The translations under genes were made by a program, and so were the position numbers. The notes beneath the pieces are model-generated. The model was given only the letters and a program-made list of their open reading frames with translations, was not told the origin of the DNA and did not search any database. From Actinomycetes bacterium (lineage in GTDB: Bacteria > Actinomycetota > Actinomycetes > Propionibacteriales > Propionibacteriaceae), in the NCBI GenBank assembly GCA_023442485.1, contig JAEZZG010000033.1, forward strand, positions 1-50,739: a DNA stretch of 50,739 nt, written 5' to 3'. Of this stretch, positions 24,577 through 32,802 are shown piece after piece; within the stretch, counting starts at the first letter, position 1, and every line of letters begins with the position of its first letter.

Positions 24577-25667
24577 TCATGAAACTGGCGGACGTTAACT
24601 CGTCTGCTGAGTCTCAGATGCGCGTCGTGGACTTCTACGATTCGCTGCTTCGTAATCACGCTTCACTTGAAGACATCCTGCGCGCGACCGCCGGGTTGGC
24701 GGGGATTAGAGTCGGTGTGAAGATACGCACCAGTGGTGAGGAATTCGCGTTCAGTCCTACCGGTGTCAAGGAGGAGCAATGCGCAATTCCCAATAATGTT
24801 CAGGACCAGTGCGATGTTGTTTTCCACGGTAGAACCGTGGCTACAGTGTGGCTCGATGATCCAGACCGAGGCACCGATGAGTTGAGGTCATTTATCCTTG
24901 AACGCCTAGCCTTGACATGTGAGGTCTTATGGGATGTTGACGGTCTTGGGAGTGTGGGGAGGGCACTCGAGAAGCTTTTGGAAGTATCGACTCCAAAGGC
25001 GCAGTTGAAGCAGTGTGTGACGGCATTAGGACGCAAATTCCCCCGATACGCGGCAGTGGTTGCGTTAGTGGCTGATGAAGCATCAGTTGGGCCTGCCTGG
25101 AAAGATGCTGCACTCACTCGCTTTGCCAATCTGCTGTCGGTAGGCAAAAGTCAGCTCTTTGCGTTTCACGGTAGTTGCAGTTGTTGGGTGATCGTGCCGT
25201 CCGACAAGGTAGATTTACTGCGTCCCATTGATATCGCGACAGCGTCCGTGGGGCCGATCATGAAGGCAGAAGATCTTGCGAAGTCCCGGCATTTGGCAGA
25301 TGCTGCGCTGCAATACAACCTCGAGTCTGGCGAGAAGAAGAGCCTGGTTAGATATGAGGATGTTGGGGTGATGTGTCTGCTCCCCATCAAAGAGACATCG
25401 GCCATTTCGTTCGATCCTGCGGTGGCTGCACTAATCGAAGCGTTGGAAGAGTTCCCTGAAAGTGCGGACATCTTGGGTGCATACCTCACTTGTGGAGGCA
25501 TTAGGGCAGCCGCTCGTCATCTACGCAGACACCATTCTTCAGTAGCTAACTCCATCGCTCGATTTGAAGACCGAGTAGGTTTCACTCTTCGTGACTCACA
25601 TTCTCTTTTCGCAGCAAAGATCGGACTAGCCTATTGGGCTCTCAACCACGGCTCGATCTCACACTAG
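24564..25667 (+). CDS. PucR-like transcription regulator
   Basis: A protein of 367 residues from ATG 24564 or 362 from ATG 24579, whose start directly follows the esterase stop. The C-terminus holds a helix-turn-helix of the PucR/CdaR kind: GGIRAAARHLRRHHSSVANS followed by IARFEDRVGFTL. The preceding part (about residues 130-300) resembles the GGDEF-like domain of such regulators (KFPRYAAVVALVADEAS, and ALQYNLESGEKKSLVRYEDVG). The N-terminal 120 residues may be a GAF-like sensing domain. It probably controls the divergent importer and the esterase. Its stop overlaps the convergent cydC stop by three bases in the shared palindrome ACTAGT. Confidence 0.75.
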   Translation: MRGLIMKLADVNSSAESQMRVVDFYDSLLRNHASLEDILRATAGLAGIRVGVKIRTSGEEFAFSPTGVKEEQCAIPNNVQDQCDVVFHGRTVATVWLDDPDRGTDELRSFILERLALTCEVLWDVDGLGSVGRALEKLLEVSTPKAQLKQCVTALGRKFPRYAAVVALVADEASVGPAWKDAALTRFANLLSVGKSQLFAFHGSCSCWVIVPSDKVDLLRPIDIATASVGPIMKAEDLAKSRHLADAALQYNLESGEKKSLVRYEDVGVMCLLPIKETSAISFDPAVAALIEALEEFPESADILGAYLTCGGIRAAARHLRRHHSSVANSIARFEDRVGFTLRDSHSLFAAKIGLAYWALNHGSISH

Positions 25668-27280
25668 TCAAGAGAATCTCTTTGGTCGGGCACAAAGGCT
25701 GCCAGGTCAATCCGTGAGTTGCAGGCGGTGATTACCGCTGGGTCGTGGGAAATCACGAGCACTGCGGCGTCACGGGTTACCGACCATAGATCGTCCATCA
25801 AGGCGGTGGCTGTCTCTTGGTCGAGGTGCTCGGTCGGTTCGTCGAGAATCCAGACGTCGTGATCGCCGACTAGGACGCGCGCCATCGCGACTCGTTGCGC
25901 CTCGCCACCCGACAAAGTTGAGCCGAGTTCAAGAACTTCACGGTGCGGATCTAGTAGCAATCCGGCCTTCTTCAAGGCTGCAGCGATTTCGTGGTCCGAA
26001 GCATCCTTGCGCCCGATCCGCACATTCTCCGCCAAGGAGGTCGCGAAGATGTGGGCATCTTGGGCCAGATACCCCACCCGTCCGTGGACCTGGATGCTGC
26101 CAGCCTTCGGCGGGATCAACCCCATGATGGTGGCGGCCAGTGTGGTCTTGCCAATCCCGGACGTCCCGGTCACCGCGATGGAGTCGCCACGGCGCAACCG
26201 CAGCGACAACCCGGTGATAATTGGGTCGCTGTGGGGCCACCCCAAAGACACCTCGTCGAGGATAACCTCTCCTTCACGCCCGGAGCCGGAGGTGGTCGCG
26301 TCATCGGTAAGCTCTTGGCGATCGCCACTGCCAATCGCGGGTTCATTGATGATCTCGTTGACTCGCGCCAGCGAGGTTGCCGCCTTGGTCATGGTTTGAG
26401 CGGCCTTAGCGAAATCGGAAAAGACTTCGTGGAGAGCCAGCGGAACCAGGACGAGGACGGCGAGGCTCGGCGCGCTCATCTGGCCAGCGACCACGGCGCG
26501 TCCGCCAATGATCAAGGCGGCGGCGACGGCAATCCCGGTACTCAACATCTGACCGGCACTTGACCATCCCCGGGCGCGAGCAGCCTTCTCCTCCGCGCGG
26601 CGAAGCTGGGCGTCAACCGTCATGAACTTGCGCAAGGAATCGTCCGAGACGCCGTAAGCGACCAGGTCAGAAGCCGTCAACGCCAGTTCCCGCATCTGGG
26701 CGCCCATCGCACCTCGGGCGGGGATGGTTGACTGGTCAGCTCTTAGGCTAAGCCGTTGCGACACAACCGGCATCACCACACCGGCGATGACTGCGGTAAC
26801 GAAGAGCACCACCGCGTCCGTCACGCTCAGCAAGGCGATCACCAAGGTGGTACCGATGATCACCAGGGAAGCCGAACAGAAGGGGACTACGACGCGCACG
26901 ACGATGTCCATGACGGCGTCGACGTCAGCGATCACGCGGACTAGCAGGTCGCCACGGCGTCTGCCTAACAAGGTGGTGCGGCTGAGAGCCTGATAGGTGA
27001 CTTCGCGCAGGGCCCCTTGCATCCTCAAGGCGAGATCGTGGCCGATGATTCTCTCGGCATAGCGGAAGAAACCTCTAAATACGCCGAAGGCCCGCACGCC
27101 GACCACGGCAACTTGGAGATAGAGGACAGGAGGGTGTTCTGCGGCGCGACTCAGTAGCCACGCTGAGGTGCCCATTAGCGCCACCGATGCCCCGGACGCA
27201 ATCGCAGCCAGCAGAATCGCGAGAGCGAGCCGCCATGGACCACTGGGGATGCGGGCAAGTAACGACTTCACCAAGGTCAT
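25664..27280 (-). CDS. cydC: Cysteine/glutathione ABC exporter subunit for bd oxidase assembly
   Basis: A 538-residue ABC half-transporter: six membrane segments in residues 1-300, then an ATPase domain with Walker A GTSGIGKTT, signature TLSGGEAQRVAMARVLVG, Walker B VWILDEPTEHLD and H-loop ISHD. The membrane part has RYAERIIGHDLALRMQGALREV, a CydC hallmark. With CydD it exports reductant thiols and is needed to assemble cytochrome bd. Its ATG overlaps the cydD stop (ATGA-type). The neighbouring cydAB operon supports the assignment. Confidence 0.93.
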   Translation of the reverse strand: MTLVKSLLARIPSGPWRLALAILLAAIASGASVALMGTSAWLLSRAAEHPPVLYLQVAVVGVRAFGVFRGFFRYAERIIGHDLALRMQGALREVTYQALSRTTLLGRRRGDLLVRVIADVDAVMDIVVRVVVPFCSASLVIIGTTLVIALLSVTDAVVLFVTAVIAGVVMPVVSQRLSLRADQSTIPARGAMGAQMRELALTASDLVAYGVSDDSLRKFMTVDAQLRRAEEKAARARGWSSAGQMLSTGIAVAAALIIGGRAVVAGQMSAPSLAVLVLVPLALHEVFSDFAKAAQTMTKAATSLARVNEIINEPAIGSGDRQELTDDATTSGSGREGEVILDEVSLGWPHSDPIITGLSLRLRRGDSIAVTGTSGIGKTTLAATIMGLIPPKAGSIQVHGRVGYLAQDAHIFATSLAENVRIGRKDASDHEIAAALKKAGLLLDPHREVLELGSTLSGGEAQRVAMARVLVGDHDVWILDEPTEHLDQETATALMDDLWSVTRDAAVLVISHDPAVITACNSRIDLAAFVPDQRDSLD

Positions 27281-28974
27281 CGCGCACCTCCCTCGCTGGT
27301 GTGCGGGTCGCAGGTGGAATCCGCTGAAGCGACAGAGCCCACCACCGCGTGCCAGGATGGGGAAAACTCCACCACCCGGTCAGCCATCTCCATGACTGCG
27401 GCGCGGTGCGAGACGATCAGCGCCGAAACCTGGGCGGCCCGGACCGCCTCAACCGCTGCGAGCTCAGTGGTTGAATCAAGCCCTGCGGTCGGCTCGTCCA
27501 GGATCAACATGCGACCGCCACCGCAAGAAATCTTCAGCAGGGCGCGTGCCAGGCCGACCCGGCGACGTTGACCAGAAGAGAGCCCTTCGCCGTCGTCCCC
27601 GACGATGTGATCAAGATCGAGGTCCTCGCCTCCGGCGCGGTCAAGGGCCTCGCGCAACATCTGGGTCGAGGCTGCCGGGTGGCCGAGGGCGACGTTGTCT
27701 GCCACGGTGCCGTTGATCAGGCCTGGGCGCTGACCTACCCATGCCGTCGCTGCACGCCAGGACGCCAAATCGATCTCTTTCAGGTCGCGTCCACCGACGC
27801 TGATCATCCCCGATTCAGGGGTGTAAAAGCCCATCAATAGGGACAAGACCGTCGACTTGCCGATCCCGGATGTGCCGGTGAGAACGACGATTTCGCCAGG
27901 GTCCACGCGCAGGCAGAACCCGTCGAGCACCGGGGCGTCAGAATCCGGGTAGGTGAAGGTGACATCGTCGAAAGCAACCGAGACGTCATCCCCGACGAGG
28001 TGATTCCCGCCGCCGTGAGTGCGTTCGCCCGCCTCAATCATGGCGAAGGCCCGAGAGGCGGCGGCCATGCCGTTCTGAGAATCATGGAAATGGCTGCCGA
28101 CCAGGCGGATCGGCAGATAGACCTCGGGTGCGATCACCAGGACGAAGAGGGCAGGGGCAAGGTCAAGGTGCCCGTAGACGACCCGAAAACCGATGGTGAC
28201 GGCAACCAGGGCGACCGAGAGGGTCGAGGCCAGCTCGAGGACACCTGCCGAGAGGAAAGAAATCTTCAAGGTCTTCATCGTCTCGTCGTGGTGACGGCCC
28301 TCGGACTCACGCAACCCGCGCACCTGCTCCCTTGCCCGGCCAAAAGCCTGCAAGGTGGGGAGGCCCTGGACGAGATCGGCGAAGTGGTTGGCGAGGCGGT
28401 ATTGAACCTTGAAGCGACGCGCCACCTGGCGTTGAGTATTCAACCCGACCAAGATCATGAAGAGCGGGATCAACGGGATCGTGACGGTGATGATGACGCC
28501 AGAGAGGGCGTCAACGATGAAGATGGGGACGATGAGGACGATCGGGACGACGACCGCTAAGACGAGTTGGGGCAAGAACTTGGCATAGTAGCCGTCGAGA
28601 TCGTTGAGATGTGTGGTGACGAGATTGACCAACGACGCTGACGAGGTGGACGAATCCGTCGGTGAGGCGAGCCGAGCCGCGACGATGTCTTGGCGGAGGG
28701 TGGATTTGACTTGGGCGCTGGAACGGTGCGCTAGCCATTCGTTGATCCAGCTCAGGAATGAGCGAGCTGCGAAGCAAACCAGGATGAGGCCAGCCGTCAC
28801 CGCGATACCGTCTAGGGACCGAGTATCAAAGACGGTCGCGACCCCCGTGGAAATCAGGTGCGCCTGGATCAGGATCAGCACCGCTGTGACTAGGCCCACA
28901 CCAACGAGGCTAGCTAAGAACACCTTGGTTGCAGATGCCCTTCGGATCAGTCGGGCATCGATAGGGGCAGCCAT
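27277..28974 (-). CDS. cydD: Cysteine/glutathione ABC exporter subunit for bd oxidase assembly
   Basis: A 565-residue ABC half-transporter. The membrane domain (about 20-310) has HLISTGVATVF, LPQLVLAVVVPIVLIVPIF, FADLVQGLPTLQAFGRAREQ and FFLVLAPEVYLPIR-like FVLVIAPEVYLPIRLVGSHFH, the classic CydD stretch. The ATPase domain has Walker A GTSGIGKST, signature GLSSGQRRRVGLARALLK, Walker B MLILDEPTAGLD and H-loop VSHR. It pairs with CydC. A GGAGG site lies nine bases before the ATG. The gene follows a terminator at 29230-29263, so cydDC is a separate unit from cydAB although both face the same way. Confidence 0.93.
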   Translation of the reverse strand: MAAPIDARLIRRASATKVFLASLVGVGLVTAVLILIQAHLISTGVATVFDTRSLDGIAVTAGLILVCFAARSFLSWINEWLAHRSSAQVKSTLRQDIVAARLASPTDSSTSSASLVNLVTTHLNDLDGYYAKFLPQLVLAVVVPIVLIVPIFIVDALSGVIITVTIPLIPLFMILVGLNTQRQVARRFKVQYRLANHFADLVQGLPTLQAFGRAREQVRGLRESEGRHHDETMKTLKISFLSAGVLELASTLSVALVAVTIGFRVVYGHLDLAPALFVLVIAPEVYLPIRLVGSHFHDSQNGMAAASRAFAMIEAGERTHGGGNHLVGDDVSVAFDDVTFTYPDSDAPVLDGFCLRVDPGEIVVLTGTSGIGKSTVLSLLMGFYTPESGMISVGGRDLKEIDLASWRAATAWVGQRPGLINGTVADNVALGHPAASTQMLREALDRAGGEDLDLDHIVGDDGEGLSSGQRRRVGLARALLKISCGGGRMLILDEPTAGLDSTTELAAVEAVRAAQVSALIVSHRAAVMEMADRVVEFSPSWHAVVGSVASADSTCDPHTSEGGAR

Positions 28975-29229
28975 GGACTCGTGCCCTCCTCACGTCGTCA
29001 AAAGAATTAGGGACGATTATAACGAGGCCGACACAGAACTCCCCATCCCGGGTGGCTCGGCAAGGGCCGAGAAAGCCTCGAGGTCAGGCGGGGGCGCTCA
29101 GTGAAGGCAGGAAGCGGTTCGGTCAGCGCCGAAGCTGGGATGTGGCCCAGAGCGTGAGCGGATGGGTCACTCGACCCCACCAGCCCAGTACACGCGTCGT
29201 CAGCCAGCTACGTTGAAAACCTTAAGAAA

Positions 29230-29263
29230 GAGAACCCCTAATCTTGCCTGACTAGGGGTTCTC
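29230..29263 (-). terminator. Terminator of cydAB
   Basis: GAGAACCCCTA (29230-29240) pairs perfectly with TAGGGGTTCTC (29253-29263), an 11-bp stem. On the minus strand it is followed by TTTCTTAAGGTTTTC. It lies downstream of cydB. Confidence 0.88.
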
Positions 29264-29275
29264 CTTGGTTTGTTG

Positions 29276-29294
29276 CAGGGAGTCTAGCTCCCTG
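29276..29294 (-). repeat. Short hairpin between cydB and its terminator
   Basis: CAGGGAG (29276-29282) and CTCCCTG (29288-29294) form a 7-bp stem with a five-base loop, 13 bases before the main terminator on the transcript. It may help termination or protect the 3' end. Confidence 0.5.
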
Positions 29295-29326
29295 CCAGTC
29301 AGATTCGTCCGGCTATCGGACCTGAT

Positions 29327-30478
29327 CTACTCAGTGCTGACAACCTCAGCGGCCACGCCTCGGCGTCCACGACGCTTGATGAACTCCGGGAAGTCCGGCA
29401 TGTGATGCACCGATAGGCGCTTGCGGAACACCCAGTAGGTCCATGCGGTGTAGAGCAGAACCACCGGCACCAGACATGCAGCGAAGATCGCCATCAGAGT
29501 CAAGGTCAACGTGGACGAAGCAGCCGTCGCGATGTTGAGTGAACCAACATCGGTGAGGGTGGCTCCACGGAAACCGAGAGTGCCGTACATGTGGATGAAG
29601 GTCATCACGAACAGCATGGCGATGGAAACGCCAGTGCAGATGAAGGCCAGACCTTCGCGGCGCTGAGTTTCAAAGAAGGCAGCCGCGCCAACCCCGGCGA
29701 TAGCCAAGGCAGCAGTCAGCCAGGCACCAATCATGAACAAAGAGTTCGAGGTATAGGCGATCGCCGAAGTCGGGTAGGCGATGTTGGCCCAGACGACGTA
29801 GACCGCAACCAAGACAGCAGCAGCGTAGCCGAGGGTGGTGGCTAGCTTGCCGGCCTTATCCCGAAGATTACCATCCGTCTTCAGTGACAAGAACACCGCG
29901 CCGTGAGCCAGGAAGAGCACCACGAGGGTGACGCCACCGACCAGGGCGAACGGGGTGAATAGCGAGAAGAATCGCGGAACGAAATCAGCCGCCATCACCA
30001 TATCCTCGCCGACCTTGAGCCCCCTAATGAAGTTGGCGAAGCCAACCCCAAACACCAAGGTGACGACGAAAGAGCCGATGGATGCGCACCAGTCGAAGAT
30101 GTTGCGCGAAGACTCACTCCCGAACTTGGCCCGGTACTCGAAGGAGATACCGCGCAAGATCAAGCCCATCAGCACCAAGAACAAGGGCAGGTACAAACCG
30201 GAGAAGAGGGTGGCGTACCAGCCGGGGAAAGCGGCGAAGGTAGCGCCACCGGCGGTGAGTAGCCAGACCTCGTTACCGTCCCAGGTCGGGCCGATGGAGT
30301 TGATCATGACCCGACGTTCAGTCGGATCTTTACCCAAGACTGGGTAGAGCATCGAGACGCCGAAATCGAATCCTTCTAGGAAGAAGAACCCAATCCACAG
30401 CACCGCGATCAGGATGAACCAGAGCACCGCCAGCCAGGTCGTTGGCTGAGGAGCAGTTTCAAGAATAGATAGCAACAT
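29327..30478 (-). CDS. cydB: Cytochrome bd oxidase subunit II
   Basis: A 383-residue membrane protein with about eight spans. Conserved stretches include FFLEGFDFGVSMLYPVLG, NSIGPTWDGNEVWLLTAGG and ATFAAFPGWYATLFSGLYLP, plus RGISFEYRAKF, the CydB signature. It supports subunit I in the quinol oxidase that reduces oxygen at low concentrations. It follows cydA by 16 bases in the same operon. The C-terminus ends in a basic stretch (FIKRRGRRGVAAEV). Confidence 0.97.
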   Translation of the reverse strand: MLLSILETAPQPTTWLAVLWFILIAVLWIGFFFLEGFDFGVSMLYPVLGKDPTERRVMINSIGPTWDGNEVWLLTAGGATFAAFPGWYATLFSGLYLPLFLVLMGLILRGISFEYRAKFGSESSRNIFDWCASIGSFVVTLVFGVGFANFIRGLKVGEDMVMAADFVPRFFSLFTPFALVGGVTLVVLFLAHGAVFLSLKTDGNLRDKAGKLATTLGYAAAVLVAVYVVWANIAYPTSAIAYTSNSLFMIGAWLTAALAIAGVGAAAFFETQRREGLAFICTGVSIAMLFVMTFIHMYGTLGFRGATLTDVGSLNIATAASSTLTLTLMAIFAACLVPVVLLYTAWTYWVFRKRLSVHHMPDFPEFIKRRGRRGVAAEVVSTE

Positions 30479-30494
30479 TGTTCTTCAGCTCCTC

Positions 30495-32012
30495 TCAGTA
30501 GGCAAAGCTCACGGGTTGATGGCCGTCGACTTCGGCCTGCGGGGTTTCGACAGCCGGTTCGAGACCCTTCTTGATGTACTTGATGAAGAGTTTGAGTACG
30601 ATCACGGCGACGACGGCATAGACCAGGGTGTAGAGAATCATCGAGACGAGGATCTCACCAGCAGTCACCGACGGCGAGTAAGCCGAACCCGTCGTGAGAA
30701 CACCGTAGACGATCCAGGGTTGACGACCCATTTCTGCCAAGATCCAACCGGTCGATGAACCAATCATCGGCAGGAAGGGCAAGAACTTCGCCGAGAACAA
30801 CCACAGCTTGCCGCCCTTGACCTCTTCTTTACGCAGAGCCACGAGAATCCACACGGCAATGGCGGCTGCCAGGAATCCAGCCAACATCATGACCCTGAAG
30901 GTGTAGAAGGTGACGTAAAGATTAGGAACCGTGTCCATCGTCTTCCACGCCTTTTCGATATTGCTGGCGTATTCAGCTTGCAGACGCTGATTTTCAACGC
31001 CATTAGCCTGGAAACCGTGCTCCTTGAACTCACGGGTGAGGTCATTGATGCCGGCGACCTCAGCCTGCGGATCGAGGTAGGCCAGCATCGACAACACCGC
31101 CGGAACGTCCACGGAGCGGGACTTGATCACGGTGGTCTTTTCGCCAGTAGCAGGGTCAGTGACCTCGTCTTGAGTAAAGATTGCAACGATCGAGAATGGA
31201 GCCGACTTGGTGGTGTCGGTCAGGCCTTCAGAAGCGGCGAGCTTCATTGGCTGGTACTTGGCTTCTTCAACAGCCTGGTAGTGGCCAGAGCCGATGATGC
31301 CGATAGCGCCGATCAGCAACACCCATGCGCCGAGCTTGCCTGCGCTACGCCATGCCGGAGCGTCAATCGTGACGTTGTCTGCGTTGCGGCGAGTCATTCG
31401 GTAAGCGGCGACGCCGGCAAGGATGGCGCCTGCGGCCATCAACGAAGCGGAGATGACGTGGGTGAAGTTACCAATGAAGAAGGGGTTCTTCACCAATGCC
31501 AGGAAGTCAACCAGTTCCGCGCGCCCCGTCTCCGGGTTGTAGCGGGCACCGACCGGGTTCTGCATGAAGGCGTTAGCGGCGAGAATGAAGATCGCTGAGA
31601 TCGTGCTACCCAGTGCCGTCAGATACATGCAGGCGTTGTGGAGACCAGGCTTGAGCTTATCCCAGCCGAAGATCCACAGACCGATGAAAGTTGATTCCAT
31701 GAAGAAGGCGATCAACGCCTCCAGGGCTAGCGGCGCACCGAAGATATCACCGACGAAGCGGGAGTATTCAGACCAGTTCATGCCGAACTGGAACTCCTGC
31801 ACGATGCCGGTGACAACCCCCGCAGCGAAGTTAATCAGGAAGAGATTTCCGAAGAACTTCGTCAAGCGCAGCCAGTCTTTGTTCCCCGTCTTGCGCCATC
31901 TGGTTTCCATGATGGCGACGAGCCACGTCATACCAATAGTGACCGGGACGAAGAAGAAGTGATACACCGTAGTGATCCCGAATTGCCATCGGGCAAGTAA
32001 TACTGCGTCCAT
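30495..32012 (-). CDS. cydA: Cytochrome bd oxidase subunit I
   Basis: A 505-residue membrane protein that carries the three hemes. Axial ligands appear as His18 (TTVYHFFF), His185 (GNFTHVI) and Met375 (FYTFRVMM). The quinol loop shows GHYQAVEEAKYQPMKLAASE and is of the short type; the conserved GWILAEMGRQPWIVYG holds Glu427. It oxidises quinol and reduces oxygen to water without pumping protons, with high oxygen affinity. No Shine-Dalgarno sequence precedes the ATG; a -10-like TAGACT ends six bases before it, which suggests a leaderless transcript. Confidence 0.97.
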   Translation of the reverse strand: MDAVLLARWQFGITTVYHFFFVPVTIGMTWLVAIMETRWRKTGNKDWLRLTKFFGNLFLINFAAGVVTGIVQEFQFGMNWSEYSRFVGDIFGAPLALEALIAFFMESTFIGLWIFGWDKLKPGLHNACMYLTALGSTISAIFILAANAFMQNPVGARYNPETGRAELVDFLALVKNPFFIGNFTHVISASLMAAGAILAGVAAYRMTRRNADNVTIDAPAWRSAGKLGAWVLLIGAIGIIGSGHYQAVEEAKYQPMKLAASEGLTDTTKSAPFSIVAIFTQDEVTDPATGEKTTVIKSRSVDVPAVLSMLAYLDPQAEVAGINDLTREFKEHGFQANGVENQRLQAEYASNIEKAWKTMDTVPNLYVTFYTFRVMMLAGFLAAAIAVWILVALRKEEVKGGKLWLFSAKFLPFLPMIGSSTGWILAEMGRQPWIVYGVLTTGSAYSPSVTAGEILVSMILYTLVYAVVAVIVLKLFIKYIKKGLEPAVETPQAEVDGHQPVSFAY

Positions 32013-32018
32013 AGGGGC

Positions 32019-32048
32019 AGTCTAATCTTTGACGACGCCGTGTCGCAA
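32019..32048 (-). promoter_or_regulatory. Probable leaderless promoter of cydA
   Basis: On the minus strand TTGCGA (32048-32043) and TAGACT (32024-32019) are spaced by 18 bases and end six bases before the cydA ATG. That places the start point at or next to the A of ATG, as in the leaderless promoters common in actinobacteria. AACGA/TCGTT arms (32047-32051 and 32062-32066) flank the -35 and might bind a regulator. Confidence 0.55.
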
Positions 32049-32111
32049 CGAAATGTGAGAGTCGTTACCTAATGTAGAGGTGTTGTTACAGACGGCGTTA
32101 GGCTTGACGTC

Positions 32112-32783
32112 ATGGATGATCGCGTCTGGGAGGCTGTGCTTTTCGATAACGACCAGACTCTGGTTCGTTCAACCTGGACGATAAAGCTGGTCTGGCTACG
32201 GTTTGCGCTGAAATACCGGATTCGGTTTCAGCCGAAATTGTTGCGCGCCTGCTGGGGCATGACGACGGCAGAGGTAGCCAAGGTCTTACTCGCCACCCGG
32301 AAGCGGCCACTGACAGATGCGCAGGTCGGCGCGGCGATCGCCTACGCCGAAAAACTCGAGCGCACCACGACTTTGCTGCTGCGTCCTATTCACGGAGCGG
32401 GCGCGGCGATGCGATCAATCCCGAAGTCACGGCTGGCAGTGGTTTCGTCTGGGTCGACTGCGGTGATCTACAACCGGCTCAGTCACTGTTCGCTGCCGAT
32501 CCCCGACGTCGTGGTGTCCTCTGAAGATATTGAGCGAGGCAAACCCGACCCGCAGTGTTACCAGGTTGCCGCGAGCCGTCTCGGGGTTGACCCGCGTCGT
32601 TGCCTCGTCGTCGAGGACTCCCCGCACGGGCTAGCCGCCGCGAAGGCGGCAGGATGTGCCACCATCGCCTTGCTCACCTCTCATTGGGAGTCTGAACTCG
32701 AGGCAGACTGGATAATCGAGGACTTGAGAAAGGTCAGATTTGAGGCTGGCGATGACGGTATCCGGATTCGCCTTAGCCAGTGA
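32112..32783 (+). CDS. HAD-family hydrolase, phosphatase or phosphomutase-like
   Basis: A 223-residue HAD protein with a small helical cap between motifs I and II. Motif I reads LFDNDQTLV, with the nucleophile and acid Asp of DxD but Gln where the usual DxDGT has Gly. Motif II is VVSSGS, motif III is in ERGKPDPQCY, and motif IV is VVEDSPHGLAAAKAAG. The GKPDP and EDSxxG forms are typical of the beta-phosphoglucomutase/phosphoglycolate-phosphatase group. The substrate is not predictable. It lies divergent from cydA and 19 bases before the lysS start, probably as a separate reading unit on the same transcript. Confidence 0.85.
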   Translation: MDDRVWEAVLFDNDQTLVRSTWTIKLVWLRFALKYRIRFQPKLLRACWGMTTAEVAKVLLATRKRPLTDAQVGAAIAYAEKLERTTTLLLRPIHGAGAAMRSIPKSRLAVVSSGSTAVIYNRLSHCSLPIPDVVVSSEDIERGKPDPQCYQVAASRLGVDPRRCLVVEDSPHGLAAAKAAGCATIALLTSHWESELEADWIIEDLRKVRFEAGDDGIRIRLSQ

Positions 32784-32802
32784 ACCCGGTAGGCTAGCGC
32801 AT

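Larger units (their letters stand above)
28975..29326. other. Intergenic region between cydB and cydD
   Basis: 352 bases holding two hairpins after cydB (29276-29294 and 29230-29263), and, between about 28975 and 29220, space for the cydD promoter on the minus strand. Apart from these I see nothing. The plus-strand frame that crosses into this stretch is a shadow of cydD. Confidence 0.6.
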
